From Caulobacteraceae bacterium (GTDB lineage Bacteria > Pseudomonadota > Alphaproteobacteria > Caulobacterales > Caulobacteraceae), in assembly GCA_003161535.1 (NCBI GenBank), contig PMOM01000010.1:1-7602 (forward strand): 7,602 nucleotides of DNA, written 5' to 3'. The translations under genes and the position numbers were made by a program. The notes below the pieces were generated by a model that saw nothing but the letters and a program-made list of their open reading frames with translations, was not told the origin of the DNA and did no database searches. This document shows positions 1 to 5,722 of this stretch, piece after piece (the stretch's first letter is position 1; each line of letters starts with the position of its first letter).

Positions 1-318
1 GTGATCGGAGTCGCCATCGCCTTCGCGCTCAGCCATCGCGCCGCCAACCGCGACGAACGCATCCAGGTGACCGCCGCCGAGGTGCGGGTGATGCTGAGGA
101 CCGGCAAGGGCGACGCCAGGACGGTGTGGGTCTCGCCCACCGCTTTCACCCGGGTCGCCTTGATCGGCGACGCCGGCGACGCCGGCGATCTTCAGCTTTG
201 CCTTTCCGACCGCGAATTGCCGGTGGCGCGCGCGCTGAGCCGTCCCGAGCGACTGGCCTTCGCCCAGGCCCTCGATCAGGCGATCATGCGGGCGCGGACC
301 GGTCGGCTGGGCGTGTGA
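1..318 (+). CDS. DUF2244 family membrane protein, C-terminal part (5' end outside window)
   Basis: The reading frame is open from the first base and ends at TGA 316-318, giving 105 residues. The stretch after the first eight hydrophobic residues (ALSHRAANRDERIQVTAAEVRV) followed by a beta-rich segment and a C-terminal helix (SRPERLAFAQALDQAI) matches my memory of the C-terminal half of DUF2244 proteins. Those are about 150-170 residues long and carry two N-terminal membrane helices. Here only the end of the last helix (IGVAIAFAL) is visible, so the GTG at base 1 is probably an internal valine and the real start lies upstream. The function of the family is unknown to me. The gene converges on the Rieske gene with only 12 bp between stops, and no terminator is obvious. 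A GDAGDAGD stretch is encoded by a short tandem repeat (see 166-189). The family call is by recognition, not by search. Confidence 0.72.
   Translation: MIGVAIAFALSHRAANRDERIQVTAAEVRVMLRTGKGDARTVWVSPTAFTRVALIGDAGDAGDLQLCLSDRELPVARALSRPERLAFAQALDQAIMRARTGRLGV
166..189 (+). repeat. 9-bp in-frame tandem repeat, about 2.7 copies
   Basis: GGCGACGCC occurs at 166-174 and again at 175-183, followed by the partial copy GGCGAT. It encodes Gly-Asp-Ala-Gly-Asp-Ala-Gly-Asp inside the DUF2244 gene. Any change of copy number by slippage would keep the frame. Confidence 0.8.
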
Positions 319-330
319 AGCGACCTTCCT

Positions 331-687
331 TCAAGCCGCGACCACCGCGTCCGCCTCGACCTTGACCGGCCAGGGCGTCAGCCGGCGCCCGGTGCAGGGT
401 CCCGCCACGCACAGGCCGTCCTCGGCCCGAAACAGCGCCCCATGGTTGGAGCAGAGGATGAGGTCGCCCGCGCCGGTGAGATAGCGCCCCGGGAGCAGCG
501 CCAACGGCATGCCGGCGTGCGGGCAATGGTCGACAAAGCCATGCACGCCCGCGCCTCGGCGCACGACAAATCCCAAGAAGAGGCTGTCCCCGCGTCGAAA
601 GGAGAAACCCCGCGCTCCCGGATCGGCCAGGTCAGCCAGGGCGCAGAGGCGGGTTCCAGAAAGCGGCTGGGCGGGATTGTCGCTCAA
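331..687 (-). CDS. small Rieske [2Fe-2S] domain protein
   Basis: A 118-residue soluble protein that is essentially a single Rieske domain. The cluster ligands are visible as Cys55-Pro-His57 (in DHCPHAGMP) and Cys79-Ser-Asn-His82 (in LILCSNHGALF), two Cys and two His as required for a Rieske [2Fe-2S] centre. Twenty-one residues separate His57 from Cys79, somewhat more than in many Rieske ferredoxins. Two further cysteines (93 and 98, in GLCVAGPCTG) follow. There is no signal peptide or membrane helix. A likely role is cytosolic electron transfer, but the partner is unknown. Start choice: TTG at 687 overlaps the TGA of the YciI gene as TTGA and gives an N-terminus reading (M)SDNPAQPLSG. No good Shine-Dalgarno precedes it, so expression is probably coupled to YciI. 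An in-frame GTG at 729 (132 residues) is the alternative, but it would overlap YciI by 46 bp. It is the last gene of the tsaD-gpsA-YciI operon. The domain call is firm; the start is not. Confidence 0.85.
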   Translation of the reverse strand: MSDNPAQPLSGTRLCALADLADPGARGFSFRRGDSLFLGFVVRRGAGVHGFVDHCPHAGMPLALLPGRYLTGAGDLILCSNHGALFRAEDGLCVAGPCTGRRLTPWPVKVEADAVVAA

Positions 688-971
688 GGCGCCGGAAAGG
701 TCTGTTTCCAGGCGCGGATCTCCACCCACCGGAAGAGGCCCGCCAATGTGTAGGGGTCGGCGGCGTTGAAGGCGCGCACCGCTTCGATGTCCGGCGCTTC
801 CACCAGGATCATCGAGCCGGTCATCTCGCCGGCTTCGTCGAGGAACGGACCGCCCATGCGGATGAAGCCCTCTGGCATGCCGCGCGCATAGGCGAAATGC
901 GCCTCGCGGGTGGCCAGGCGCAGGGCCAGGGAGTCGGGTTTGTCGATGCAGATCAGAACGAAACTGGCCAC
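684..971 (-). CDS. YciI-like (YCII family) protein
   Basis: A 95-residue protein of typical YCII length. It starts with a beta strand (VASFVLICIDKP), then a conserved-type helix with His25 (TREAHFAYA), the GGPFLDEAGEMTGSMILVEA hairpin region, and the DIEAVRAFNAADPYTLAGLF segment ending in VEIRAW. This is the ferredoxin-like alpha/beta fold of the family, in which the conserved His and Asp are proposed to act in an unknown reaction. The start is GTG at 971: it has a good Shine-Dalgarno (GAAGGA, nine bases upstream), and the conserved fold begins directly there. The longer frame upstream only reads gpsA out of frame. It lies 17 bp after gpsA and overlaps the Rieske gene, so it is part of the same operon. 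gpsA followed by a YciI gene is an arrangement I recall from many Alphaproteobacteria. The specific substrate is unknown. Confidence 0.9.
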   Translation of the reverse strand: MASFVLICIDKPDSLALRLATREAHFAYARGMPEGFIRMGGPFLDEAGEMTGSMILVEAPDIEAVRAFNAADPYTLAGLFRWVEIRAWKQTFPAP

Positions 972-980
972 GGACGTTTT

Positions 981-986
981 TCCTTC
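981..986 (-). promoter_or_regulatory. ribosome binding site of the YciI gene
   Basis: On the minus strand GAAGGA lies nine bases before GTG 971-969. It decides the start of the YciI gene, because no ATG exists near the beginning of the conserved fold. Confidence 0.7.
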
Positions 987-988
987 TT

Positions 989-1978
989 TCAAGCCTCCGC
1001 CCGCAAGGGCCGGGCGAGCAGGGCGGTGATGGCGGGGCCGACCTCGGTCACGCCCGCCAGGATGTCGCGCACCGCTGAAGATATGGGAGTCTCCACGCCC
1101 AGACGCTCCGCCAAGGCCACCACGGCGGGCGCCGAAGCGACGCCCTCGGCCACCGAGCGCTTGTCGGCCAAGGCCTGGCTCAGGCTCTCGCCGCGCCCCA
1201 GCGCCAGGCCGACGCTCATGTTGCGCGACTGCGGGCTTGAGCAGGTGAGCACCAGATCGCCCAGGCCGCACAGGCCCGCCACCGTTTCGGCCTCGCCGCC
1301 AAGCGCCACGGCCAGGCGGGTGAGCTCGGCGAATCCGCGGGTAATCAGGGCGGCGTGGGCGCTGCGCCCCAGGCCTCGGCCCTCGACGATGCCGCAGGCG
1401 ATGGCCAGAACGTTTTTCACCGCCCCGCCGGCCTCGGCGCCGATCATGTCGTCCGAAACGTAAGGGCGGAACGTCGGCCCGGCGATGGCCTCCGCGATGC
1501 GGCGGGCGAGGGCCAGATCGCTCGCCGCCAGGGTGACCGCGGTGGGCAGGCCCCGCGCCACCTCACCGGCGAAGCTGGGGCCGGAGAGCACGGCGGGCGC
1601 GGCGGCGGGCAGGGTCTCGGCGAGCACCTGGGTCATCAGCTTCAGGGACGAGGCCTCGAAGCCCTTGGCGCACAGGACCACCGGCGCGCCCGCCCGGGCG
1701 TGCGGCGCGAAGGCGGCCAAGCTGGCGCGCAGATGCTGTGCGGGGGCGACGGCGAGAACCAGATCGGCGTCGGCCAGGTCGGCGGGATCGCCGGTGGCGC
1801 GGATGGCGGCGTCCAGCGCCACGCCCGGCAGGAACAATGGATTTTCGTGGTCGGCGTTGATCGCCGCAACCACTTCGGGCTCCCGCGCCCACAGGGTGAC
1901 CGCCACGCCGGCCCGAGCGCACACCTGGGCCAGGGCCGTTCCCCAGGCGCCGCCGCCGATGATCCCGGCGCGTTTCAT
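989..1978 (-). CDS. gpsA: NAD(P)H-dependent glycerol-3-phosphate dehydrogenase
   Basis: Reduces dihydroxyacetone phosphate to sn-glycerol-3-phosphate in the cytoplasm, the entry step of phospholipid synthesis. The protein is 329 residues, the usual length. The N-terminal Rossmann domain begins at once with [13 protein letters not shown] (residues 5-17, GxGxxG type). Residue 105 is the lysine of the CAKGFE motif. [17 protein letters not shown] lies at 131-147 and the catalytic-type lysine 188 lies in [14 protein letters not shown]. The C-terminal helical domain holds [12 protein letters not shown] (235-246) followed by SRN (251-253). The start chosen is ATG 1978, which places the Rossmann strand at residue 4 as in the family and has AAGGG six bases upstream. 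An in-frame ATG at 1999 would add seven residues (MGHEGRG) that merely translate the junction repeat. Second gene of the tsaD operon. The unusual junction with tsaD is described separately. Confidence 0.97.
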   Translation of the reverse strand: MKRAGIIGGGAWGTALAQVCARAGVAVTLWAREPEVVAAINADHENPLFLPGVALDAAIRATGDPADLADADLVLAVAPAQHLRASLAAFAPHARAGAPVVLCAKGFEASSLKLMTQVLAETLPAAAPAVLSGPSFAGEVARGLPTAVTLAASDLALARRIAEAIAGPTFRPYVSDDMIGAEAGGAVKNVLAIACGIVEGRGLGRSAHAALITRGFAELTRLAVALGGEAETVAGLCGLGDLVLTCSSPQSRNMSVGLALGRGESLSQALADKRSVAEGVASAPAVVALAERLGVETPISSAVRDILAGVTEVGPAITALLARPLRAEA

Positions 1979-1992
1979 GCCTCGCCCTTCAT
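1975..1992 (-). other. mini-ORF 2 (MKGEA) bridging tsaD and gpsA
   Basis: A second five-codon frame starts at ATG 1992 inside the stop of mini-ORF 1 and ends at TGA 1977-1975, which overlaps the gpsA ATG as ATGA. AAGGA lies six bases upstream. It resembles mini-ORF 1 because it arises from the same repeated unit. Confidence 0.35.
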
Positions 1993-2006
1993 GCCCCATC
2001 CTTCAT
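1989..2006 (-). other. mini-ORF 1 (MKDGA) bridging tsaD and gpsA
   Basis: ATG 2006 overlaps the tsaD TGA as ATGA, and the five-codon frame ends at TGA 1991-1989, which overlaps the next ATG. It has the strongest Shine-Dalgarno of the junction, AAGGGGG, seven bases upstream. The peptide is too short to expect a function. If translated, it would hand ribosomes from tsaD towards gpsA. Confidence 0.35.
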
Positions 2007-3100
2007 GCTTTTGCCCCCTTACGGCCGGCCACGTGGGTGGGATGCAGCCTGGCGGCCGCCTCGTCCAGGGGCCAGCGCGGCCGGGCCACCGCGTCCAGGC
2101 CGTCGGTCAGGCCCGCCGCCAGGCGCTCGGCGCCGGCCAGGGCGATCATGGCGGCGTTGTCGGTGCAATAGGCCAGCGGCGGGGCGGCGAAGCTGAAGCC
2201 CTCGGCCGTGGCCAGGGCCTCCAGAGCGCGGCGCACGGCGGCGTTGGCGGCCACGCCGCCGGCGACCACCAGGCGCAAGGGCGCGCCGGCGTGGGCGCGG
2301 GCATAGGTCTTCATGGCCGCGGCGGTGCGCTCGCAAAGCTGACGGGCGATGGCGGCCTGCACGGCGGCGGCCAGATCGCGGCGGTCGGCTTGGGTCGTCA
2401 GGCCGGCGGCCAGGCGGGCGGCGGCAGTCTTCAGGCCGGAGAAGGAAAAATCGCAGCCCTCCCGCCCGGCCAGGGCGCGGGGCAGGGCGAAACGGGTCGC
2501 GTCGCCGCCCTCGGCGAGCCGCTCGAGAGCCGGACCGGCGGGATAGGCCAGGCCCAGGGCGCCGCCGATCTTATCGAAGGCCTCGCCGGCGGCGTCGTCG
2601 ATGGTTGTGCCGAGCCGTCGGCAGGCGCCGATGCCGGCCACCTCCAGAAGCTGGCAATGGCCCCCCGAGACCAGCAGCAGCAGGAAGGGATAGGGCGCGT
2701 CGGCGGTGAGGCGGGCCGAAACGGCGTGGCCTTCCAGATGGTTGACCGCGATCAGCGGCCGGCCCAGCGCCAGGGCCATGGCCTTGCCGAACGACAGTCC
2801 CACCATCACCCCGCCCACCAGGCCCGGACCCGCCGTGGCGGCGATGGCGCTCAGCTGCGCCACCGTGACGCCGGCGTCGGCCAAGGCGCGGCCGACCACG
2901 CCGTCGATGGTCTCCACATGCGCCCGCGCGGCGATCTCGGGCACCACGCCGCCGAACGGCGCGTGATCGGCAATCTGGCTAAGCACCACGCTGGAGAGCA
3001 CCTCCACCGACCCCCGCGCCCCCAGCCGCACCACCGCCGCCGCCGTCTCATCGCAGCTGGTTTCGATGCCAAGAACGGTGAGGGGGTGGGTGGGGGTCAT
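2003..3100 (-). CDS. tsaD: tRNA N6-threonylcarbamoyladenosine transferase subunit TsaD
   Basis: Transfers the threonylcarbamoyl group from TC-AMP to A37 of tRNAs that read ANN codons, in complex with TsaB and TsaE (not in this window). The protein is 365 residues with all the expected motifs of the Kae1/YgjD ASKHA ATPase fold. These are [14 protein letters not shown] near residue 11, the metal-binding histidines 121 and 125 in [16 protein letters not shown] at 145-148 and [13 protein letters not shown] at 168-180. Further on are FSFSGLKTA at 218-226, [10 protein letters not shown] at 281-290 and [10 protein letters not shown] with metal ligand Asp314. The start is ATG 3100, which gives the usual short leader before the first strand (LTVLGIETS). 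No clear Shine-Dalgarno precedes it. It is the first gene of the tsaD-gpsA-YciI-Rieske operon, divergent from hemC across 41 bp. Its stop overlaps the first ATG of the junction repeat. Confidence 0.97.
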   Translation of the reverse strand: MTPTHPLTVLGIETSCDETAAAVVRLGARGSVEVLSSVVLSQIADHAPFGGVVPEIAARAHVETIDGVVGRALADAGVTVAQLSAIAATAGPGLVGGVMVGLSFGKAMALALGRPLIAVNHLEGHAVSARLTADAPYPFLLLLVSGGHCQLLEVAGIGACRRLGTTIDDAAGEAFDKIGGALGLAYPAGPALERLAEGGDATRFALPRALAGREGCDFSFSGLKTAAARLAAGLTTQADRRDLAAAVQAAIARQLCERTAAAMKTYARAHAGAPLRLVVAGGVAANAAVRRALEALATAEGFSFAAPPLAYCTDNAAMIALAGAERLAAGLTDGLDAVARPRWPLDEAAARLHPTHVAGRKGAKA

Positions 3101-3105
3101 CGAAG

Positions 3106-3134
3106 TTGCCGGGCGAGGCGGCGTGGGGTAGCCG
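3106..3134 (+). promoter_or_regulatory. weak candidate hemC promoter
   Basis: TTGCCG (3106-3111), a 17-base spacer and TAGCCG (3129-3134) mirror the candidate on the other strand. The -10 part is poor (two matches to TATAAT). If used, transcription would begin almost at the hemC ATG, which would fit the missing Shine-Dalgarno (leaderless mRNA). The alternative is a promoter within the 5' part of tsaD. Confidence 0.2.
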
Positions 3135-3153
3135 TCTTGTCATGACCAGGCAA
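3125..3153 (-). promoter_or_regulatory. candidate tsaD promoter inside the hemC start
   Basis: On the minus strand TTGCCT (3153-3148) is followed after 17 bases by TACCCC (3130-3125), within GCTACCCC. This resembles, imperfectly, the TTGAC / GCTANAWC pattern of alphaproteobacterial housekeeping promoters as I recall it. Transcription would begin about 15-20 bases before the tsaD ATG. It is weak as a pattern match; the support comes mostly from the lack of any other space. Confidence 0.3.
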
Positions 3154-4083
3154 CCCATTCGCATCGGCACGCGAAAATCGAAGCTGGCCTTGGTCCAGGC
3201 CGAGCAGGTGCGCGCGGCCATCGCCGGCGCCCTGGGCGACGAGGCGGCGGCGGCGCTCGTCCACATCACCACCTCCGGCGATCGCATCGTCGACCGCCTG
3301 CTTACCAACATCGGCGGCAAGGGCCTGTTCACCAAGGAAATCGAGGAGGCCCTGCTCGACGGCCGCATCGATTGCGCCATCCACTCCTTGAAGGACATGC
3401 CGGCGGAAGGCCCCGCGGGCCTGGTGATCGCCGCCATCCCCCAACGCGAGGATCCCCGCGATGCGTTTCTGAGCGCGAATTTCGCCGATCTTGCCGCCCT
3501 GCCGGCCGGAGCGCGGCTCGGCACCGCCAGCCTGCGCCGCGCCGCCCAGGCTCTGCATCGCCGGCCGGACATCGCCATCATCCCCCTGCGCGGCAATGTC
3601 GACAGCCGCCTGGCGAAGCTCGATCGCGGCGAGGCCGAGGCGATCATCCTGGCTATGGCCGGGCTCAACCGGCTGGGCCTGGGGCATCTGGCCCGCGCCC
3701 TGATCGACCCCATCGAGGCGCCGCCCGCTCCCGGCCAGGGAGCCCTGGCCATCCAGACGCGCGACCAAGATGTCGCGGCGCCCTGGCTCGCCGGCCTCAA
3801 GCACCGGCCCACCACTCTGGCGGCGGCGGCCGAGCGCGGCGCTCTAGCTGCCCTGGAAGGCTCCTGCCGCACGGCCATCGGCGCCTACGCGCAAGTCGAA
3901 GGCGATACCCTGCGCCTGGTGGTCGAGGCCCTGACCCCGGGCGGCGAGCGGCGTTTCCGCCGCCAGGGCGAGGCCGATGTGGGCGGCGCGGACGGCGAAG
4001 CGGCGGCGCGGGCGCTGGGCTTGCGGCTGGGCGCGGAGGTCGGCGTCGAGGGCGGCGCGGCTCTGACGCGGGAAACTTCCTAA
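3142..4083 (+). CDS. hemC: hydroxymethylbilane synthase (porphobilinogen deaminase)
   Basis: Joins four porphobilinogens head to tail into hydroxymethylbilane on a covalently bound dipyrromethane cofactor, in the cytoplasm. The product is 313 residues, the normal size. Visible motifs are RIGTRKSKLALVQAEQV from residue 7, KGLFTKEIEEALL, and DCAIHSLKDMPAE with the catalytic Asp85. They continue with REDPRDAFLS, GTASLRRAAQ, LRGNVDSRLAKLDRGEAEAIILA, PAPGQGALAIQ and EGSCRTAIGAYA. The cofactor-binding cysteine is codon 242, the same number as in E. coli. ATG 3142 is chosen because the first conserved strand starts five residues later. An in-frame TTG at 3106 would add 12 unconserved residues across the intergenic gap. 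No clear Shine-Dalgarno is seen. First gene of the heme operon; hemD follows after 4 bp. Confidence 0.97.
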   Translation: MTRQPIRIGTRKSKLALVQAEQVRAAIAGALGDEAAAALVHITTSGDRIVDRLLTNIGGKGLFTKEIEEALLDGRIDCAIHSLKDMPAEGPAGLVIAAIPQREDPRDAFLSANFADLAALPAGARLGTASLRRAAQALHRRPDIAIIPLRGNVDSRLAKLDRGEAEAIILAMAGLNRLGLGHLARALIDPIEAPPAPGQGALAIQTRDQDVAAPWLAGLKHRPTTLAAAAERGALAALEGSCRTAIGAYAQVEGDTLRLVVEALTPGGERRFRRQGEADVGGADGEAAARALGLRLGAEVGVEGGAALTRETS

Positions 4084-4087
4084 AGCC

Positions 4088-4789
4088 ATGACGCTGGTGT
4101 GGGTCACCCGAGCCCTGCCCGGCGCCGAGCGTACGGCCGAGCGTGTGGAGGCCTTGGGCTTGCGGGCGGTGATCGCGCCTCTGATCCAGGTGCGGATGTT
4201 GAGCGCGGACCCCATCGACCTGACGGGCGTGGCGGCCCTCGCCTTCACCAGCGCCAACGGCGTCGCCGCCTTCGCCGAACGCACTTTCGAACGAAGCCTG
4301 TCGGTGTTCGCGGTGGGCGACGCCACCGAGGCGGCGGCGCGGGCGGCGGGATTTTCCAGCGTGCGGTCGGCGGGGGGCGATGTGGCGGCGCTGGTCGAGG
4401 CGATCGCGCCGTTCAAGGGCGAGTTCAAGGGCGTCGTCCTGCACCCGGCCGCCGCCCAGCCGGCGGGCGACCTCGTGGCGGCCTTGGCGTCGCGGGGCGT
4501 CGAGGCGCGGGCGATCACGGTCTATGAGACCCGCCCGGCGAAGCTCCGGCCAGACATTTTGGCCATGATCCCGCGCATGGATGTCGCGCTCCTGCATTCG
4601 CCCAGGGCCGCGGGCGTCCTGGCGCGGCTGTTGCGCCGCCGGCCCGCCGCCGGCCTGATCGCCCTGTGCCTTTCGCCGGCCGTGGCGGCGTCGCTGGCCG
4701 CCGCCGGTCTCGCCCGCGTCCAGGCCGCGCCTTTGCCGAGCGAGGAAGCGCTGCTACATTTGCTGTCGGACCTGCGGGGCGGCGCCTAA
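4088..4789 (+). CDS. hemD: uroporphyrinogen-III synthase
   Basis: Cyclises hydroxymethylbilane with inversion of ring D to uroporphyrinogen III, the step directly after HemC. At 233 residues it has the usual length. The family is poorly conserved, but the expected landmarks are present: an N-terminal VTRALPGAERTAERVEALG strand-helix, ALAFTSANGVAAFAE (50-64), FAVGDATEAAARAAGF (74-89), VVLHPAAAQPAGDLVAAL (116-133), the VYETRP linker (145-150) and VALLHSPRAAGVLARLL (166-182). These fit the two-domain alpha/beta fold. ATG 4088 lies 4 bp after the hemC stop with only weak purine runs upstream, so translation is probably coupled to hemC. The position after hemC and before the Mic60-like gene and hemY strengthens the call. 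Confidence 0.94.
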   Translation: MTLVWVTRALPGAERTAERVEALGLRAVIAPLIQVRMLSADPIDLTGVAALAFTSANGVAAFAERTFERSLSVFAVGDATEAAARAAGFSSVRSAGGDVAALVEAIAPFKGEFKGVVLHPAAAQPAGDLVAALASRGVEARAITVYETRPAKLRPDILAMIPRMDVALLHSPRAAGVLARLLRRRPAAGLIALCLSPAVAASLAAAGLARVQAAPLPSEEALLHLLSDLRGGA

Positions 4790-4832
4790 AGCGATTGCGC
4801 GGCGCCGCGTCGTGGGGCACGAAAGACGCGTC

Positions 4833-5705
4833 ATGACCGCTCTGCCCGATCCCGCCGAGCTCGCCCCCACGCGGGATCCGGCCGCCTATGGCCGCCGGCC
4901 CCTGCTGAGCGGCGGATTCTGGGTGATGATGGGCTTCTGCGCCCTGTGCCTGGCGGCGGCGGTGGCTATCGTCGCCCTCGGCCCACGCCTGCTGAGCCCG
5001 AGGCGCGTCGCCGCTTTCGCGCCGGCGCAAGCCGCGGCGCCCGCCGTCGCCTACGCCCCATCACCCTCGCCGATCGCCTCGCCCACTGACGCAGGCGCTC
5101 CCGGCCAGGTCGCCGCGCTGGGCGATCGCGTCGCGCGCCTGGAATCGGGCCAGGCGCGCGCCCTGGACGCCGCCGCCGAGGCGCTCGCCGCCGCCACCCT
5201 GGGCGACGCCGCCGCCCAGCCGCGCCCCTTCGCCTCGCAGTTGGCCGCCTTCCAGCGGGTTCTGCCCGCCTCGCCCGACGCCCTGGCTCTGGAGCCCCTG
5301 GCCGGCCAAGGCGCGCCCACTCGCGCCGCCCTGGCCGCCGATCTTTCCGACCTCGCCGCCCGCGTCTCGGTGGCCTCGCGGGCGCCGGGCAACGCGGCCG
5401 GGATCATGGCCCAGATCACCTACGCCATCTCCCGCGTCGTCAATGTGCGTCGCCTGGATGCCGGCGGGACCGGGGCCGACGCCACTCTGGTCCGAGCCCA
5501 GCGCCGGGCCGTCGACGGCGATATCGAAGGCGCCCTGGCTAGCCTCGACGCTCTGTCGCCAGCCGCCGGCGCGCCGCTGCAAACCTGGCGGGAAAAGGCC
5601 CTGCGCCGCATCGCCATCGACGGCCACATCGCCGGCCTGCGCGCCCAGGCGGTGGCCGATCTGACCGCCGCCCGCGCCGGCCCCTCTGGAGCGTCCCGGC
5701 CATGA
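4833..5705 (+). CDS. mitofilin/Mic60-like inner-membrane protein (COG4223 type)
   Basis: A 290-residue protein with one membrane helix at about 30-52 (FWVMMGFCALCLAAAVAIV...), a Pro/Ala-rich spacer at about 60-90, a short predicted coiled coil at about 91-125 (VAALGDRVARLESGQ...) and a C-terminal mitofilin-signature region at about 131-277. That region contains PFASQLAAFQRVLP, LEPLAGQGAPTRAAL, MAQITYAISRVVNVRRL, VRAQRRAVDGDIEGALASLDAL and WREKALRRIAIDGHIAGLRAQA. The layout is that of alphaproteobacterial Mic60, which is anchored in the inner membrane, faces the periplasm and shapes intracytoplasmic membranes. Its gene is known to sit between hemD and hemY in Alphaproteobacteria. The coiled coil is very short compared with mitochondrial Mic60. 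ATG 4833 is chosen over GTG 4812 because family N-termini are short before the helix; only a weak AAAGA precedes it. A 43-bp gap follows hemD. The stop overlaps an ATG leading to hemY. Confidence 0.8.
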   Translation: MTALPDPAELAPTRDPAAYGRRPLLSGGFWVMMGFCALCLAAAVAIVALGPRLLSPRRVAAFAPAQAAAPAVAYAPSPSPIASPTDAGAPGQVAALGDRVARLESGQARALDAAAEALAAATLGDAAAQPRPFASQLAAFQRVLPASPDALALEPLAGQGAPTRAALAADLSDLAARVSVASRAPGNAAGIMAQITYAISRVVNVRRLDAGGTGADATLVRAQRRAVDGDIEGALASLDALSPAAGAPLQTWREKALRRIAIDGHIAGLRAQAVADLTAARAGPSGASRP

Positions 5706-5722
5706 TCGGCGCCGCCCGATGA
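5702..5722 (+). other. mini-ORF (MIGAAR) bridging the Mic60-like gene and hemY
   Basis: ATG 5702 overlaps the stop of the Mic60-like gene as ATGA. The six-codon frame ends at TGA 5720-5722, which overlaps the hemY ATG 5719, again as ATGA. GGAG at 5688-5691 lies ten bases before this mini-ORF, whereas nothing like a Shine-Dalgarno precedes hemY itself. The 17 bases from 5702 and the 17 from 5719 agree at 13 positions (ATGATC followed by a G/C run), which suggests a duplicated start region. Translation of the mini-ORF is inferred, not shown. Confidence 0.35.

Larger units (their letters stand above)
1967..2020 (-). repeat. three-unit 14-nt repeat of RBS plus start codon at the tsaD-gpsA junction
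   Basis: Read on the minus strand, GCATGAAGGATGGG (2008-1995), GCATGAAGGGCGAG (1994-1981) and GCATGAAACGCGCC (1980-1967) are adjacent 14-nt units. Eleven of 14 positions match between units 1 and 2, and 10 of 14 between units 2 and 3. Each unit contains ATGA, with ATG at 2006, 1992 and 1978. Each ATG has its own Shine-Dalgarno: AAGGGGG (2020-2014, seven-base spacer), AAGGA (2003-1999, six) and AAGGG (1989-1985, six). The first ATGA overlaps the tsaD stop and the third contains the gpsA start. The simplest origin (inferred) is duplication of an ancestral 4-bp tsaD/gpsA overlap. The sequence pattern is certain; its function is not. Confidence 0.8.

Noticed and set aside
319..330. Terminator between the convergent DUF2244 and Rieske genes
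   Set aside because: The 12-bp gap and its flanks contain only a 4-bp GAAG/CTTC pairing and no stable hairpin.
3106..3141. In-frame TTG start giving hemC 12 extra residues
   Set aside because: The extra residues ([12 protein letters not shown]) are unlike HemC N-termini and would cover nearly all of the tsaD-hemC gap. ATG 3142 lies at the expected distance from the first conserved strand.
1355..3145. Long plus-strand open frame (about 596 codons) antisense to gpsA and tsaD
   Set aside because: Low-complexity Gly/Gln/Arg-rich translation with no recognisable domain. It is the expected antisense shadow of two GC-rich genes whose protein motifs are unmistakable on the other strand.
4795..4836. 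TTG-started 13-codon frame ending in TGA over the ATG of the Mic60-like gene
   Set aside because: It resembles the other ATGA bridges but starts with TTG, has no Shine-Dalgarno and does not overlap the hemD stop, so it is likely chance.
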